Below are positions 34,795 to 42,590 of a stretch of DNA of 64,000 bases, piece by piece. The notes beneath the pieces are model-generated. The model saw only the letters and a list, made by a program, of their open reading frames with translations, did no database searches and was not told the origin of the DNA. Position numbers and translations under genes: made by a program. Origin of the DNA: Termitidicoccus mucosus (GTDB lineage Bacteria; Verrucomicrobiota; Verrucomicrobiia; Opitutales; Opitutaceae). The stretch spans positions 3,410,001 to 3,474,000 of the forward strand of contig NZ_CP109796.1 in assembly GCF_038725785.1 (NCBI RefSeq), in the 5' to 3' direction. The number at the start of each line of letters is the position of its first letter. The stretch's first letter is position 1.

Positions 34795-35802
34795 CTAGCG
34801 GACGAGCGTTACCCTCCCGTTTTGTAACTCCCATCGCAGGCGCTTCCAGTCTCCGTCCGGTGGCTTCATTTTCATCGTCACCCGGTTTCCGGCGCGAAAA
34901 TAATCGTATTTGGTATCGTTGATTTTCTCTACACTGAAAGGTTTTCTATAAAAGGAATCGCCTCGTCCATATCCTCTGTTTGCCTTCCACGAAACGTTCA
35001 TGTCCTTGGCTCCGATTCGCCTTACCCGCTCGACCAAACCGTTTTTGTTGTAAGAAAGCTCGATGATTGCGGTCCCGATCTCCTCGTCGATGATCCGCGC
35101 CATCCGCCCCTGCTCGTCCTCGACAAACACATAACGGTTTTCCCCGCAGCGCAGCACCGACGGATTTCCGCTTGCGCTCCATTCCACGGACGCCAGCACC
35201 CGGTTTCCGGCGCGAATTTCGGCAATTTTGCCACCGTTGGCCTTGACCGAGAGGAGCTTGTTTTCCGGGTTGCGAATCGCGGCCAAACCGCCGCTTTTAT
35301 AACCCAGCTCCCAGTTTTCATTCCTCACCCATGCGTCCCCTTCGTCATTCCATCCCGCCAGAGTGTTATTTAACCGGGCAAACTTTGGAAAATGGGCGGG
35401 GAATCCGCCCATTCGGATATCCGGCGGATTTTTCGGAACCGCATCCTCCCGGGCATGGACAGCCATTTTGCCTCCACCCGGTGTTTCCCATAAAAATTCG
35501 CCGGTCTCGCGCTCCCACACGGAGGTCTCGAAGGGCAGCAAATGAAACCGGCTGCCCGGCGCGACGTAATCTTCCGTTTCTGTCGCGTGGTCAATAAGCA
35601 CCTCGAAAGAAATCCCCTCCGAAAGCTCGACTGTGCATAGCTTGATGCGCAGAAACAAATCTCCGTCCTGATTCAGATCGCCCAGCGTCAGCCGCTGCGC
35701 GGGCAAAAACGGATTCGCGAGAATAATGCCCGTCGTGAGAACCAGATAAAGGGCAATACCGCTGAAAAACACGGGCGGGACGCCTGTGCGCTTTTTCCGC
35801 AT
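34795..35802 (-). CDS. Secreted hypothetical protein with YD-like repeats
   Basis: About 335 residues from the ATG at 35802 (MRKKRTGVPPVFFSGIALYL), which opens a signal/anchor segment; a longer frame starts at 35922 but overlaps the preceding gene. The mature part is beta-rich, with short repeats reminiscent of RHS/YD elements (VEDEQGRMARIIDE, SYNKNGLVERVRRI, GNRVLASVEWSASG). I cannot place it in a family. The TGVPPV at its start is encoded by a palindromic repeat arm (cacaggcgtcccgcccgtg), also seen near 21830. It follows the O-antigen-ligase-like gene after 14 bases in the same operon. Confidence 0.6.
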   Translation of the reverse strand: MRKKRTGVPPVFFSGIALYLVLTTGIILANPFLPAQRLTLGDLNQDGDLFLRIKLCTVELSEGISFEVLIDHATETEDYVAPGSRFHLLPFETSVWERETGEFLWETPGGGKMAVHAREDAVPKNPPDIRMGGFPAHFPKFARLNNTLAGWNDEGDAWVRNENWELGYKSGGLAAIRNPENKLLSVKANGGKIAEIRAGNRVLASVEWSASGNPSVLRCGENRYVFVEDEQGRMARIIDEEIGTAIIELSYNKNGLVERVRRIGAKDMNVSWKANRGYGRGDSFYRKPFSVEKINDTKYDYFRAGNRVTMKMKPPDGDWKRLRWELQNGRVTLVR

Positions 35803-35816
35803 GTAAAATCGTTGCG

Positions 35817-37310
35817 TCACCAAAAAAATCCTTTCGCTTGATTGATGACATCCATGCCGCAAAAACCACCGAGCGAGCCGCTTTCCCGTTGCATGATGCC
35901 GGCCCGGGTTTCTTTTCTCCATGCTGCATCTCCGCCCGTGCTGTCATATTTGGGCAACCACACCGTCATTAAAATTTCTTTCGGTGGCATGACAAACCCG
36001 CCGCGCGGGTGAATCACAAGCCAGCGTTTGGTCCCTAGCGGCGGCAAGCTGGGCAGCCAGCGGACAGCGTTGCCAAATACGGCGATGTCATAATTGCCCA
36101 TGGGCAGAGTTTCGGGCGGGGCGCGCCTTGGGTCAAGAATCACAAATTCGCGATACAGCGGACTGGCTGACAGCATCGCCCGCAATTTCTTGCCGTATAA
36201 TGTGCCGAGTTCGGCCCGGTCGCAGAAAACCAGCAGCTTTTGCGCATCCGCCGAAACCTCTCCGCCGGGCGTTTCTGTTTTTATGAGCCTGATCGCGCCA
36301 CCTTCCGTCAACCCCGCCCGTAAATCATAATCACCCACGTAAAGCCTGCCCCAGCCCCACAAGCCCGCCAGCGCCAACGCGGCGAAACACGCGGTTCCGC
36401 TTGCCAGCTTCGCCCAAGGCAGAACGCGTCGGAGGACAAAGGCACGGGTGCACAGCACCACGACATTAAACAGGACAATCCAGTTTACCGTCATGTAATC
36501 CTGCGCTGTGCAGGTCAGTCCGCACAGCAGCACCGGCAGCAGTGACACCGCCGCGCAAATTCCGAACGCGGAGACATAACGCGGACAGTCAGATTTGCCT
36601 GCTGTTAGGCACAGACGGACTTGGCAGTCCGGGCCACGGCAGACGCCAAACCATACCGACGCCATCACCATAAACCCAAAAAACAACACCAACCCCAACG
36701 CCGGCAACCCCCGCTCCACCGCAATCTCAAGATAGCTGTTCAACAATCCCGTGTAGGAATAGTTCAGGCGCTCGGGCTGATACCACTGGCTGAAAAAATG
36801 CCCGCTCTCCCCGATGCCGATTCCCGTTAGCGGTTCAATAAAACTCATCGGCCCCGCCGCCCGCCATAATTCGAGGCGGTTGAGGATGGAGGCATCGCCG
36901 CCGCCTACCATGTCTCCTATGCGCTTACCCGCCGGAAATATGAAAAGCGAAAGAAGCAGGGCCATCAATCCGGTCACGCACGGCACGGCGGCATACCTGC
37001 GTAAAACCAGACCATGGCGACGCGTCAGAAAGAAAATCGCGATGAATAACAATAATCCCGCGAGAATCGGCCCACGCGAACCGGTGAGAGCAAGGCAAAC
37101 CGCCGCCCCTGCCGCCATGATTGACACAACAACACGCAGTGCACGATGGGAGGGGAAGAGCAACAGGGGCAGGCACAGCCATGCGACCATCGCCGCCATG
37201 ACCATCCCGCATTCTATCGGCGACTCAAAGCACGCCCGCCACCTTTCATTCGAGAAAAATTGATTTATGGAAACCCATGGTTGGAATGTGGTTTGCATAT
37301 CCCTAGCCAT
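35817..37310 (-). CDS. O-antigen ligase/polymerase-like membrane protein
   Basis: About 497 residues with some 9 transmembrane segments. The start at 37310 was chosen since it follows the previous stop by four bases; an ATG at 37370 would overlap it. Typical of the WaaL/Wzy_C superfamily are ALTGSRGPILAGLLLF and the large loop GIGIGESGHFFSQWY...NSYLEIAVERGLPALGLVLF. A soluble C-terminal domain of about 140 residues (LLVFCDRAELGTLYGKKLRA, ending MDVINQAKGFFW) is unusual. In this family glycan chains are joined to lipid or protein in the inner membrane's outer face. No glycosyltransferases lie nearby, so its partner glycan is unknown. The short stretch GPDCQVRLCLTAG may be a repeat insertion. 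Confidence 0.72.
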   Translation of the reverse strand: MARDMQTTFQPWVSINQFFSNERWRACFESPIECGMVMAAMVAWLCLPLLLFPSHRALRVVVSIMAAGAAVCLALTGSRGPILAGLLLFIAIFFLTRRHGLVLRRYAAVPCVTGLMALLLSLFIFPAGKRIGDMVGGGDASILNRLELWRAAGPMSFIEPLTGIGIGESGHFFSQWYQPERLNYSYTGLLNSYLEIAVERGLPALGLVLFFGFMVMASVWFGVCRGPDCQVRLCLTAGKSDCPRYVSAFGICAAVSLLPVLLCGLTCTAQDYMTVNWIVLFNVVVLCTRAFVLRRVLPWAKLASGTACFAALALAGLWGWGRLYVGDYDLRAGLTEGGAIRLIKTETPGGEVSADAQKLLVFCDRAELGTLYGKKLRAMLSASPLYREFVILDPRRAPPETLPMGNYDIAVFGNAVRWLPSLPPLGTKRWLVIHPRGGFVMPPKEILMTVWLPKYDSTGGDAAWRKETRAGIMQRESGSLGGFCGMDVINQAKGFFW

Positions 37311-37314
37311 TGTA

Positions 37315-38337
37315 TTATTCCATGCCGATAACCTCGCCCTCGCCGATATCAACGCGGAGACGGTCGTCATAGCATGTCACTTTTTTGAAATCACGGCCTA
37401 TTCCCGTGATCGCCCCCTCCGCCTTTGCACCATCCTCCGCCACCGGGGCGGCTGTTCGCAGGCGCACATGGTAGGTGGTGGAAAGCGGCATTTCACAGTC
37501 AGGAGCATGGCTGAAAGTCCTGCGAATTTCCAAAAGCTCCAGTTCCACGCCCGCCGTGTCGCGCACCCTGATCCCGTCGCGAAAAATCGTTTTATAGTCA
37601 ACGAGGTCGCCCGTGGACATATCGACCATGTATTCGATTCTCCGTTCCTGCCTGACACCATAGTCCTCGTTTTTTATATAGAACCTGTTGAATTCATAAT
37701 CAGATCGATGGCGCGTCAGGAATGTATATTTTAATACATTGCCAAGGGCTTCCATATGGCACGAACCGTGTTTAATATTCGCCTCCAGTGCTTTTATCCA
37801 TTCCTTGCGCTTTTTCTTTTTTCCGTATAACTCGAGCGCACCTTCCGCGATGGCATTTTTTTGCTTCTCAGTGGGCGGCCTGTTGTGAAGAAGAACCATA
37901 GCGCGTCTTTCCGCCGGCGGCTTCGCGGCATTATAATGATATATCGTTTTGGCGATTCTGCCGTCCGGGCGGTCGTATGTTTCCTTATAGGTGTATGATT
38001 TGCAGGAAAAAGAAAAACGGTCCATCTTGGTCGCAGCCTCAATGAGCGGTTTGAATTCGTCCCGTTCGCTGGCTTTCCCGTCGCGAACGGCGGCGGGTTT
38101 GATTGCCACGACGCCGCTCCCCGTCGGCGGCATGAAATTCGGGTCCGCATGCAAACTGGCTTTCCCCAACGCCGGGGGAACAGTGACGGGTGTGATTGCG
38201 GCGACATTGGCTCCCATGTGCGGCGAGGTGTGCGCATCCGGCCCCGGCTGTTTTTTCCCCGGCAAAACGCAGCCAGTTGTCGCGGATGCCAAAAACAGCA
38301 GACCAGTCAAGGCTCGACACAAAGCCGAAAGAGGCAC
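37315..38337 (-). CDS. Lipoprotein of unknown function
   Basis: A 340-residue protein with a lipoprotein signal: RALTGLLFLASATTGC places Cys23 in a lipobox-like context. A Pro-rich linker follows, then a globular part (MDRFSFSCKSYTYKETYDRP, RHRSDYEFNRFYIKNEDYGV, VDMSTGDLVDYKTIFRDGIR, TTYHVRLRTAAPV). The last segments resemble outer-membrane-lipoprotein-sorting-like beta domains, but I do not recognise a family. It lies five bases after the stop of the gene at 38343 and four bases before the O-antigen-ligase-like gene, clearly in one operon. Confidence 0.65.
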   Translation of the reverse strand: MPLSALCRALTGLLFLASATTGCVLPGKKQPGPDAHTSPHMGANVAAITPVTVPPALGKASLHADPNFMPPTGSGVVAIKPAAVRDGKASERDEFKPLIEAATKMDRFSFSCKSYTYKETYDRPDGRIAKTIYHYNAAKPPAERRAMVLLHNRPPTEKQKNAIAEGALELYGKKKKRKEWIKALEANIKHGSCHMEALGNVLKYTFLTRHRSDYEFNRFYIKNEDYGVRQERRIEYMVDMSTGDLVDYKTIFRDGIRVRDTAGVELELLEIRRTFSHAPDCEMPLSTTYHVRLRTAAPVAEDGAKAEGAITGIGRDFKKVTCYDDRLRVDIGEGEVIGME

Positions 38338-38342
38338 GATGT

Positions 38343-38903
38343 TTATTTAACAATCGTCCCCCTAGGCAGGGTTAGCATGCCTCCAATCCGAGGAAGCGAA
38401 GTATATGTCAACTTCGGCGGGGTCTCTCCTTTCTTAATAGAGGAAGAATTGTAGTTAGCCACCATTACCGAGAGCCCCCAATAGATATATACATTATCCT
38501 CTTTTATTTTTTTATAAATTTTATCATAAAATACTCCGATCGGCAGCCATATTTCAACAGAAGAGCCTGATTTAATAGTATGGGTCATCAATCTTGACCC
38601 ACCGTTCGGAACGTACTCACTAGCCCAGTCTTTGTTGCTTGAGATCATCGGCGTTTTGTCTGTCGAAAAAAACAATGAAGTATATCCGGGAATCCCTATC
38701 GAGGGTTCCCATAGATGATATTCTTTTTCTGAATCATTTACAAAAATAAATTTCATTTGAAGCCCCCCCGCACGAGGCTCAAGCGTCACAGTATATCGGA
38801 TCGCGGTATCTGGAATACTCCCAGAATTAGCCGATATTGCTTCGGCGTTTAAGGAAATAGAAAATGCCATTCCGATAATGCAGTATAATATTTTATTTGA
38901 CAT
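38343..38903 (-). CDS. Secreted hypothetical protein, AT-rich gene
   Basis: A 186-residue protein with a signal peptide (ILYCIIGMAFSISLNAEA). The mature part looks like a single beta-sandwich (RYTVTLEPRAGGLQMKFIFV, GSSVEIWLPIGVFYDKIYKK). No family is recognised. The gene is visibly much richer in A and T than the chromosomal genes on either side of the proposed element, a sign of recent transfer. It is probably the first gene of the operon running to 32163. Confidence 0.6.
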   Translation of the reverse strand: MSNKILYCIIGMAFSISLNAEAISANSGSIPDTAIRYTVTLEPRAGGLQMKFIFVNDSEKEYHLWEPSIGIPGYTSLFFSTDKTPMISSNKDWASEYVPNGGSRLMTHTIKSGSSVEIWLPIGVFYDKIYKKIKEDNVYIYWGLSVMVANYNSSSIKKGETPPKLTYTSLPRIGGMLTLPRGTIVK

Positions 38904-39004
38904 TATTTTTATTATTTTAATAATCCATTATTTTTGGAGTCTGCTCCGGGGTCCTTTATTCACTTATATACCATTGAAGCGGTCCCGTGCTAAAAGAATA
39001 AATA

Positions 39005-39448
39005 TTAGTTGCCCGGCGCATAATTATAAGTTCCTTGCATAAGCCTGACCTCTGCGAGAGCAGCGTTTAGCATGGCTTCATCAACGGAGGTCAGATCCTC
39101 ACCATTAAATGATCCATCATTAATGGTTCTTTCTATAAACTCTATCTGTGCCTGATGAGCAAGGTATTCGCTTTCGCTTTTATATCCGTTCGAACTCCCT
39201 AATTGTGCCCCCTCGGGCAATGTCAGACCATCGTAATCACCCCCTAATATTGGATTTCTTTGAATCGCCCCATTAATATGATTCTCTTCATGGACGTTAA
39301 CACTTTCTCGCAATATATTAGCCACAAGGTCGTTGCCTGCTTCCCTCGCGTCTCTCAATTTGCCCCAATTATTTTCAGTGATCATAACCACTAAATGTCC
39401 ATTCACCACTTGGCACCATCCTACAAGGGAGCTGGTATCCTGTCCCAT
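39005..39448 (-). CDS. Orphan HEENH-motif protein, putative toxin/metallopeptidase domain
   Basis: A 147-residue protein without signal peptide. It carries HEENH (VNVHEENHINGAIQRNP), a zinc-metallopeptidase HExxH motif, followed by YKSESEYLAHQAQIEFIERT with a possible third ligand Glu. The size, absence of secretion signal and abrupt start resemble C-terminal effector tips of RHS/polymorphic toxins that have been cut from their carrier. No carrier or immunity gene is recognised next to it. AT-rich like its neighbours. The enzymatic reading is inference from one motif. Confidence 0.5.
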   Translation of the reverse strand: MGQDTSSLVGWCQVVNGHLVVMITENNWGKLRDAREAGNDLVANILRESVNVHEENHINGAIQRNPILGGDYDGLTLPEGAQLGSSNGYKSESEYLAHQAQIEFIERTINDGSFNGEDLTSVDEAMLNAALAEVRLMQGTYNYAPGN

Positions 39449-39524
39449 TGTAAGCCCGACCCATTAATAGGAAAAATAATACCGATGTGTTTATTTCATC
39501 CCAGTCAACGCAGTTCAATCGTAT

Positions 39525-39764
39525 TCAAATCATCCCAAGGATCATAGTCGGGCCATTCAGGAATTTCCGGCCACTCAGGCGGTTCGTAATCACCGCCGGT
39601 GGTCCATCATCCCCGCCGCCAACAGTAATTCCATCCATCACGACAACCTCTGTCTCTGGGATACCATCGTTATCTAAATCCATCATTATGACTTCGTAGG
39701 CTCCGAGTCGGCATATAAATGACAGCGTGACTATCAGCGATAGAATGGTAAGCTTGATTTTCAT
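39525..39764 (-). CDS. Small secreted protein, C-terminus frameshifted
   Basis: The open frame gives 79 residues: a signal peptide (ILSLIVTLSFICRLGAYE), a calcium-loop-like DLDNDGIPETE and a Gly/Asp stretch. From about 39597 the natural reading appears to switch frame: the shifted frame gives GDYEPPEWPEIPEWPDYDPW and ends at 39505. That acidic aromatic tail matches the protein's style far better than the in-frame tail. A single missing base near 39593-39600 explains it. No family is known. It sits between the HEENH gene and the Sel1-TonB gene, all on the minus strand. Confidence 0.5.
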   Translation of the reverse strand: MKIKLTILSLIVTLSFICRLGAYEVIMMDLDNDGIPETEVVVMDGITVGGGDDGPPAVITNRLSGRKFLNGPTMILGMI

Positions 39765-39814
39765 CTGGTTTGATTTTTCGGCATTAATTTCCGGGGATAT
39801 GAAAGCTCAGTCAG

Positions 39815-41311
39815 TTACTTATTATGAAAATCAACCGGAATCCTCATCCTGATGGGCGTGGATTGACCATTTTTTTTAGCGGGCGTAAATTTCCACGTTT
39901 TCACGGCGTTCACGGCCGCGTCGGCGAACTCGGGGTGCGTGCTCTTGACCACTTGAATGCCCTGCGGCGTGCCGTTTTCGGCCACAACGAACTCGACCAC
40001 CGCGCTGCCCTTCACGTCAAGCGAGGCGAAGCCGCTCGGGAACTTCGGCTTGGTCATGGAGAGAATTTTCGGCGGCGTAATGCCCTCTGATTTCACCTTT
40101 AGTGAATTCGCCGTGACGATGTCGTTCCATTCCGAATAAGTCGCCTTGGTTGCCGTCCTGATCGCTTGATAAACGTCGATGCCTTCGCGGGCGAGGTGCC
40201 GCGCATACCGGCTCCTCCAATCCTGACCCGCCGCGCCAAGTTCCAACCATTGCATCGCGGTATCGGGGTTCCTGCCCAGCGCATAAGTCAAGGCCACGAG
40301 GAGAGCGGCGTCGTCGCGACCCGCGTCAAACGACTGCTCGGCGTAGTCCCGTATCGCCAGAAGGTTTTTCAGAGAAGGTTCGCCCCCCAGCATCATGAGG
40401 CCGAGCGCCTTGGCCGCCGATGCGTTGCCGTCGCGAGCGGCATCCGTCAACAGGCCGACCCTCTCCGAGGCTTGCGCCGGGGTGAGTTGCACGCCAGTGG
40501 CACGGGCGTTTTTGAGCATGAGTTGAGCCAGTTCGTATTTCGCCTTGCTGGAGCCGTTCTCGATGGCGAAGCGCAGCCACTCCTCCGCCAGCGCGGGGTC
40601 TTGGGCGACCACCTTGCCGTCCTTGTAGAGGCGGGCGACAGTTTGCAGCGCGTCGGCGTTGCCGTCCTTTGCCGCATCCAGTAGCAATGCCAGTCCCTCG
40701 TCGCCGCGCCCCGGCACCTCGACGAGGCGAGCGCCTTTCAAAAACTTCGCCTCGCTGCTGCCCGCTTCAATGGCCTTTTCCAAGTAAAACTCCGCCCGCA
40801 CCTCGTCGGCCTTCACAATTTTCCCCTCCATGTAAGCGCGGGCAAGAGCCGCGTAGGCATCGGTGTAGCCGGCATCGGCAGCCTCTTTGAAAAATCCCAT
40901 CGCATTTTTGGCGTCCACGCCGTCCACTTTTCCGTCCCGTGCGAGCACGCCCATGCGATACCATGCCTCGGCGCTGCCTAGCGCGGCGGCTTGTCGGTAG
41001 AGCGCAAACGCCTTTTGCAGGTCCACCTGTGTTCCGTTCAATCCGAGCTCCAAGGCCCGCGCCCGCTCCAGCAGGCGCAACCCTTCCGTCGTGGACGTTT
41101 TCGCCGTTTTTTTCTGTTCCTGCTTTGGGGCAGCCAACCCATTCGTGCCCGACTGCACCTCCCCATCGAGTGCGGACGGCTCTGTTGTCTGGGCTACCGA
41201 AGGTTTTAGGGAAAATTGCAATGAAGACGCCGGAGCGGTCCAGTTTGAAGAGAAAAACCGCACCCGGCGATCACACCGACTGCCGCGAGCAAGTCCCCAA
41301 TGACAAACCAT
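39815..41311 (-). CDS. Sel1-repeat protein fused to a TonB C-terminal domain
   Basis: A 498-residue open frame. Residues about 75-330 hold six or more Sel1-like repeats (QAAALGSAEAWYRMGVLARD, EAADAGYTDAYAALARAYME, LDAAKDGNADALQTVARLYK). The last ~90 residues are a TonB C-terminal domain (VKGSAVVEFVVAENGTPQGI, VNAVKTWKFTPAKKNGQ). As read, it has no membrane anchor. An ATG at 41340 in another frame gives MRIPNKRPKTWFVIGDLLAA then VGVIAG, which joins RFFSSNW if one G is restored in the run at 41263-41265. The intact gene would be 39815-41340 with a normal TonB-style anchor. Confidence 0.75.
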   Translation of the reverse strand: MVCHWGLARGSRCDRRVRFFSSNWTAPASSLQFSLKPSVAQTTEPSALDGEVQSGTNGLAAPKQEQKKTAKTSTTEGLRLLERARALELGLNGTQVDLQKAFALYRQAAALGSAEAWYRMGVLARDGKVDGVDAKNAMGFFKEAADAGYTDAYAALARAYMEGKIVKADEVRAEFYLEKAIEAGSSEAKFLKGARLVEVPGRGDEGLALLLDAAKDGNADALQTVARLYKDGKVVAQDPALAEEWLRFAIENGSSKAKYELAQLMLKNARATGVQLTPAQASERVGLLTDAARDGNASAAKALGLMMLGGEPSLKNLLAIRDYAEQSFDAGRDDAALLVALTYALGRNPDTAMQWLELGAAGQDWRSRYARHLAREGIDVYQAIRTATKATYSEWNDIVTANSLKVKSEGITPPKILSMTKPKFPSGFASLDVKGSAVVEFVVAENGTPQGIQVVKSTHPEFADAAVNAVKTWKFTPAKKNGQSTPIRMRIPVDFHNK

Positions 41312-41488
41312 GTTTTGGGACGTTTATTAGGAATGCGCATGATTGGAAAATTGGGGAGGGGGTGCGGTTCAAATCAAGCAGAGGACACAAGCAAGTATCA
41401 AAATTACATATAGTTACCTTCATCTCGTCAATCAGATTTCCCATTTTTTTACAATAATAGGGTTTTGTCTCTGAAATTGATCCCGTCA

Positions 41489-42276
41489 TGTATCCAATTT
41501 TAATGACAAGATGGCGGGCCATCCTGACGACACGGCTGATGAAGCGGCGAGCCACCGCAGGGCCGACGCCCGCGAAGGCGCGCCGCGCGCTCGTCCCTCG
41601 CTTTGCGTCGCGTCCACGCGGCGGGGCGGCAAAAACCACGCGGCACGTGGAAGCAGACACGGGCGCGTCCTCGCTGCGCTCCGGGCGTCCCGCGACTGCT
41701 TTCCGGGCCGGCAACCGGCAGGCCGCGCGTCTGCCCGATGTCAGGCATGCACCGCAGGCACGCGGGGATTTTATCAGGCGAAAACAGGGTGAAACCCATG
41801 CGCCCGATGGTCGTTTGCCAAGGGCGGGAGGCTGCCCCAAACGTATTGCGCGCGGCGGAACCCCCTGAAACGCACCCGGCCATGCCTTGACCTGGCAAGC
41901 GGGGAAAGACCACACGTCGCGCCCCGTTGCTGATGATGGCGTGGCGTGCAAGGTCGTGCGCTCCTCCGTCGCGCCTCCACCTTGCACACCACACCCGATC
42001 CGCAACTATGGGGCGCGGAGGTGTGCCGGCCGCCGCCGGCAGCAAAAGCATACGGCACACGCCAGCCATGACCCGCACACGCCGACCGGCGGCACGCGAC
42101 TTGCGGCATTCCACGCATGCGTCGCCAGAACAACCATTCGGGCAGGCGCGCATGGAGGAGAGGAAACACCCCCGCTCGCACCGGTACGGGAAATCCCGGA
42201 AATCCGGGCTCGCCAAACCGGGCGGATTCCCCATTATTTAATCCGAATTTAATTTCGTATTCAAATTATGGATACA
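41489..42276. other. GC-rich block without convincing gene, flanked by 8-bp inverted repeats
   Basis: The 1.1-kb stretch 41341-42438 has no gene I can support. Its core is sharply more GC-rich than the AT-rich flanks and is bordered by TGTATCCA (41489-41496) and TGGATACA (42269-42276). Open frames exist on both strands but their products are compositionally implausible. It could be a small non-autonomous element or a decayed gene. Confidence 0.3.
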
Positions 42277-42315
42277 AGCGAGGCGACACCTTTGCGGAAA
42301 CCGCATGCCGTTGCC

Positions 42316-42328
42316 AAAAAGTTGCCAG
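42316..42328. other. Candidate right attachment site (13-bp direct repeat)
   Basis: Exact copy of AAAAAGTTGCCAG at 26378-26390. A further GTTGCC at 42310-42315 lies directly in front. Chromosomal rRNA-methyltransferase genes begin within 300 bases to the right. Confidence 0.35.
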
Positions 42329-42438
42329 AAACGGTGTTTTTTGCTTCACTTTTCCTCTCCGACCTGCCACTCTCTTCCTGTTCTAAACCACTAACCATCA
42401 AATAAGTCCGCTAATACGAGCGACTTATTCGTGAAGAT

Positions 42439-42564
42439 AACGCAGGCATCCTTGCCTGCCATCGAAACGAAAGGCGCGAAGCGCCGCTGACTTTTTTCTT
42501 CCCAAACCAATAAATGCCGCGCTTCGCGCGATCCCCTTCGACGGCAGGCAGGATGCCTGCGCCA
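42439..42564. repeat. Inverted repeat, gcaggcatccttgcctgcc family
   Basis: Arms acgcaggcatccttgcctgc at 42440 and gcaggcaggatgcctgcg near 42545 enclose gcgcgaagcgc-type inner pairs. A near-full copy lies at 58733-58868 and one arm at 26310. Confidence 0.75.
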
Positions 42565-42590
42565 CGCCGCCCGGCGCGCTTCCGGCTTGT

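Noticed and set aside
41500-42234. A 244-residue minus-strand frame in the GC-rich block, with others overlapping on both strands
   Set aside because: Cys/Arg/Gly-rich, no start context or domain, and several equally long competing frames; treated as non-coding.
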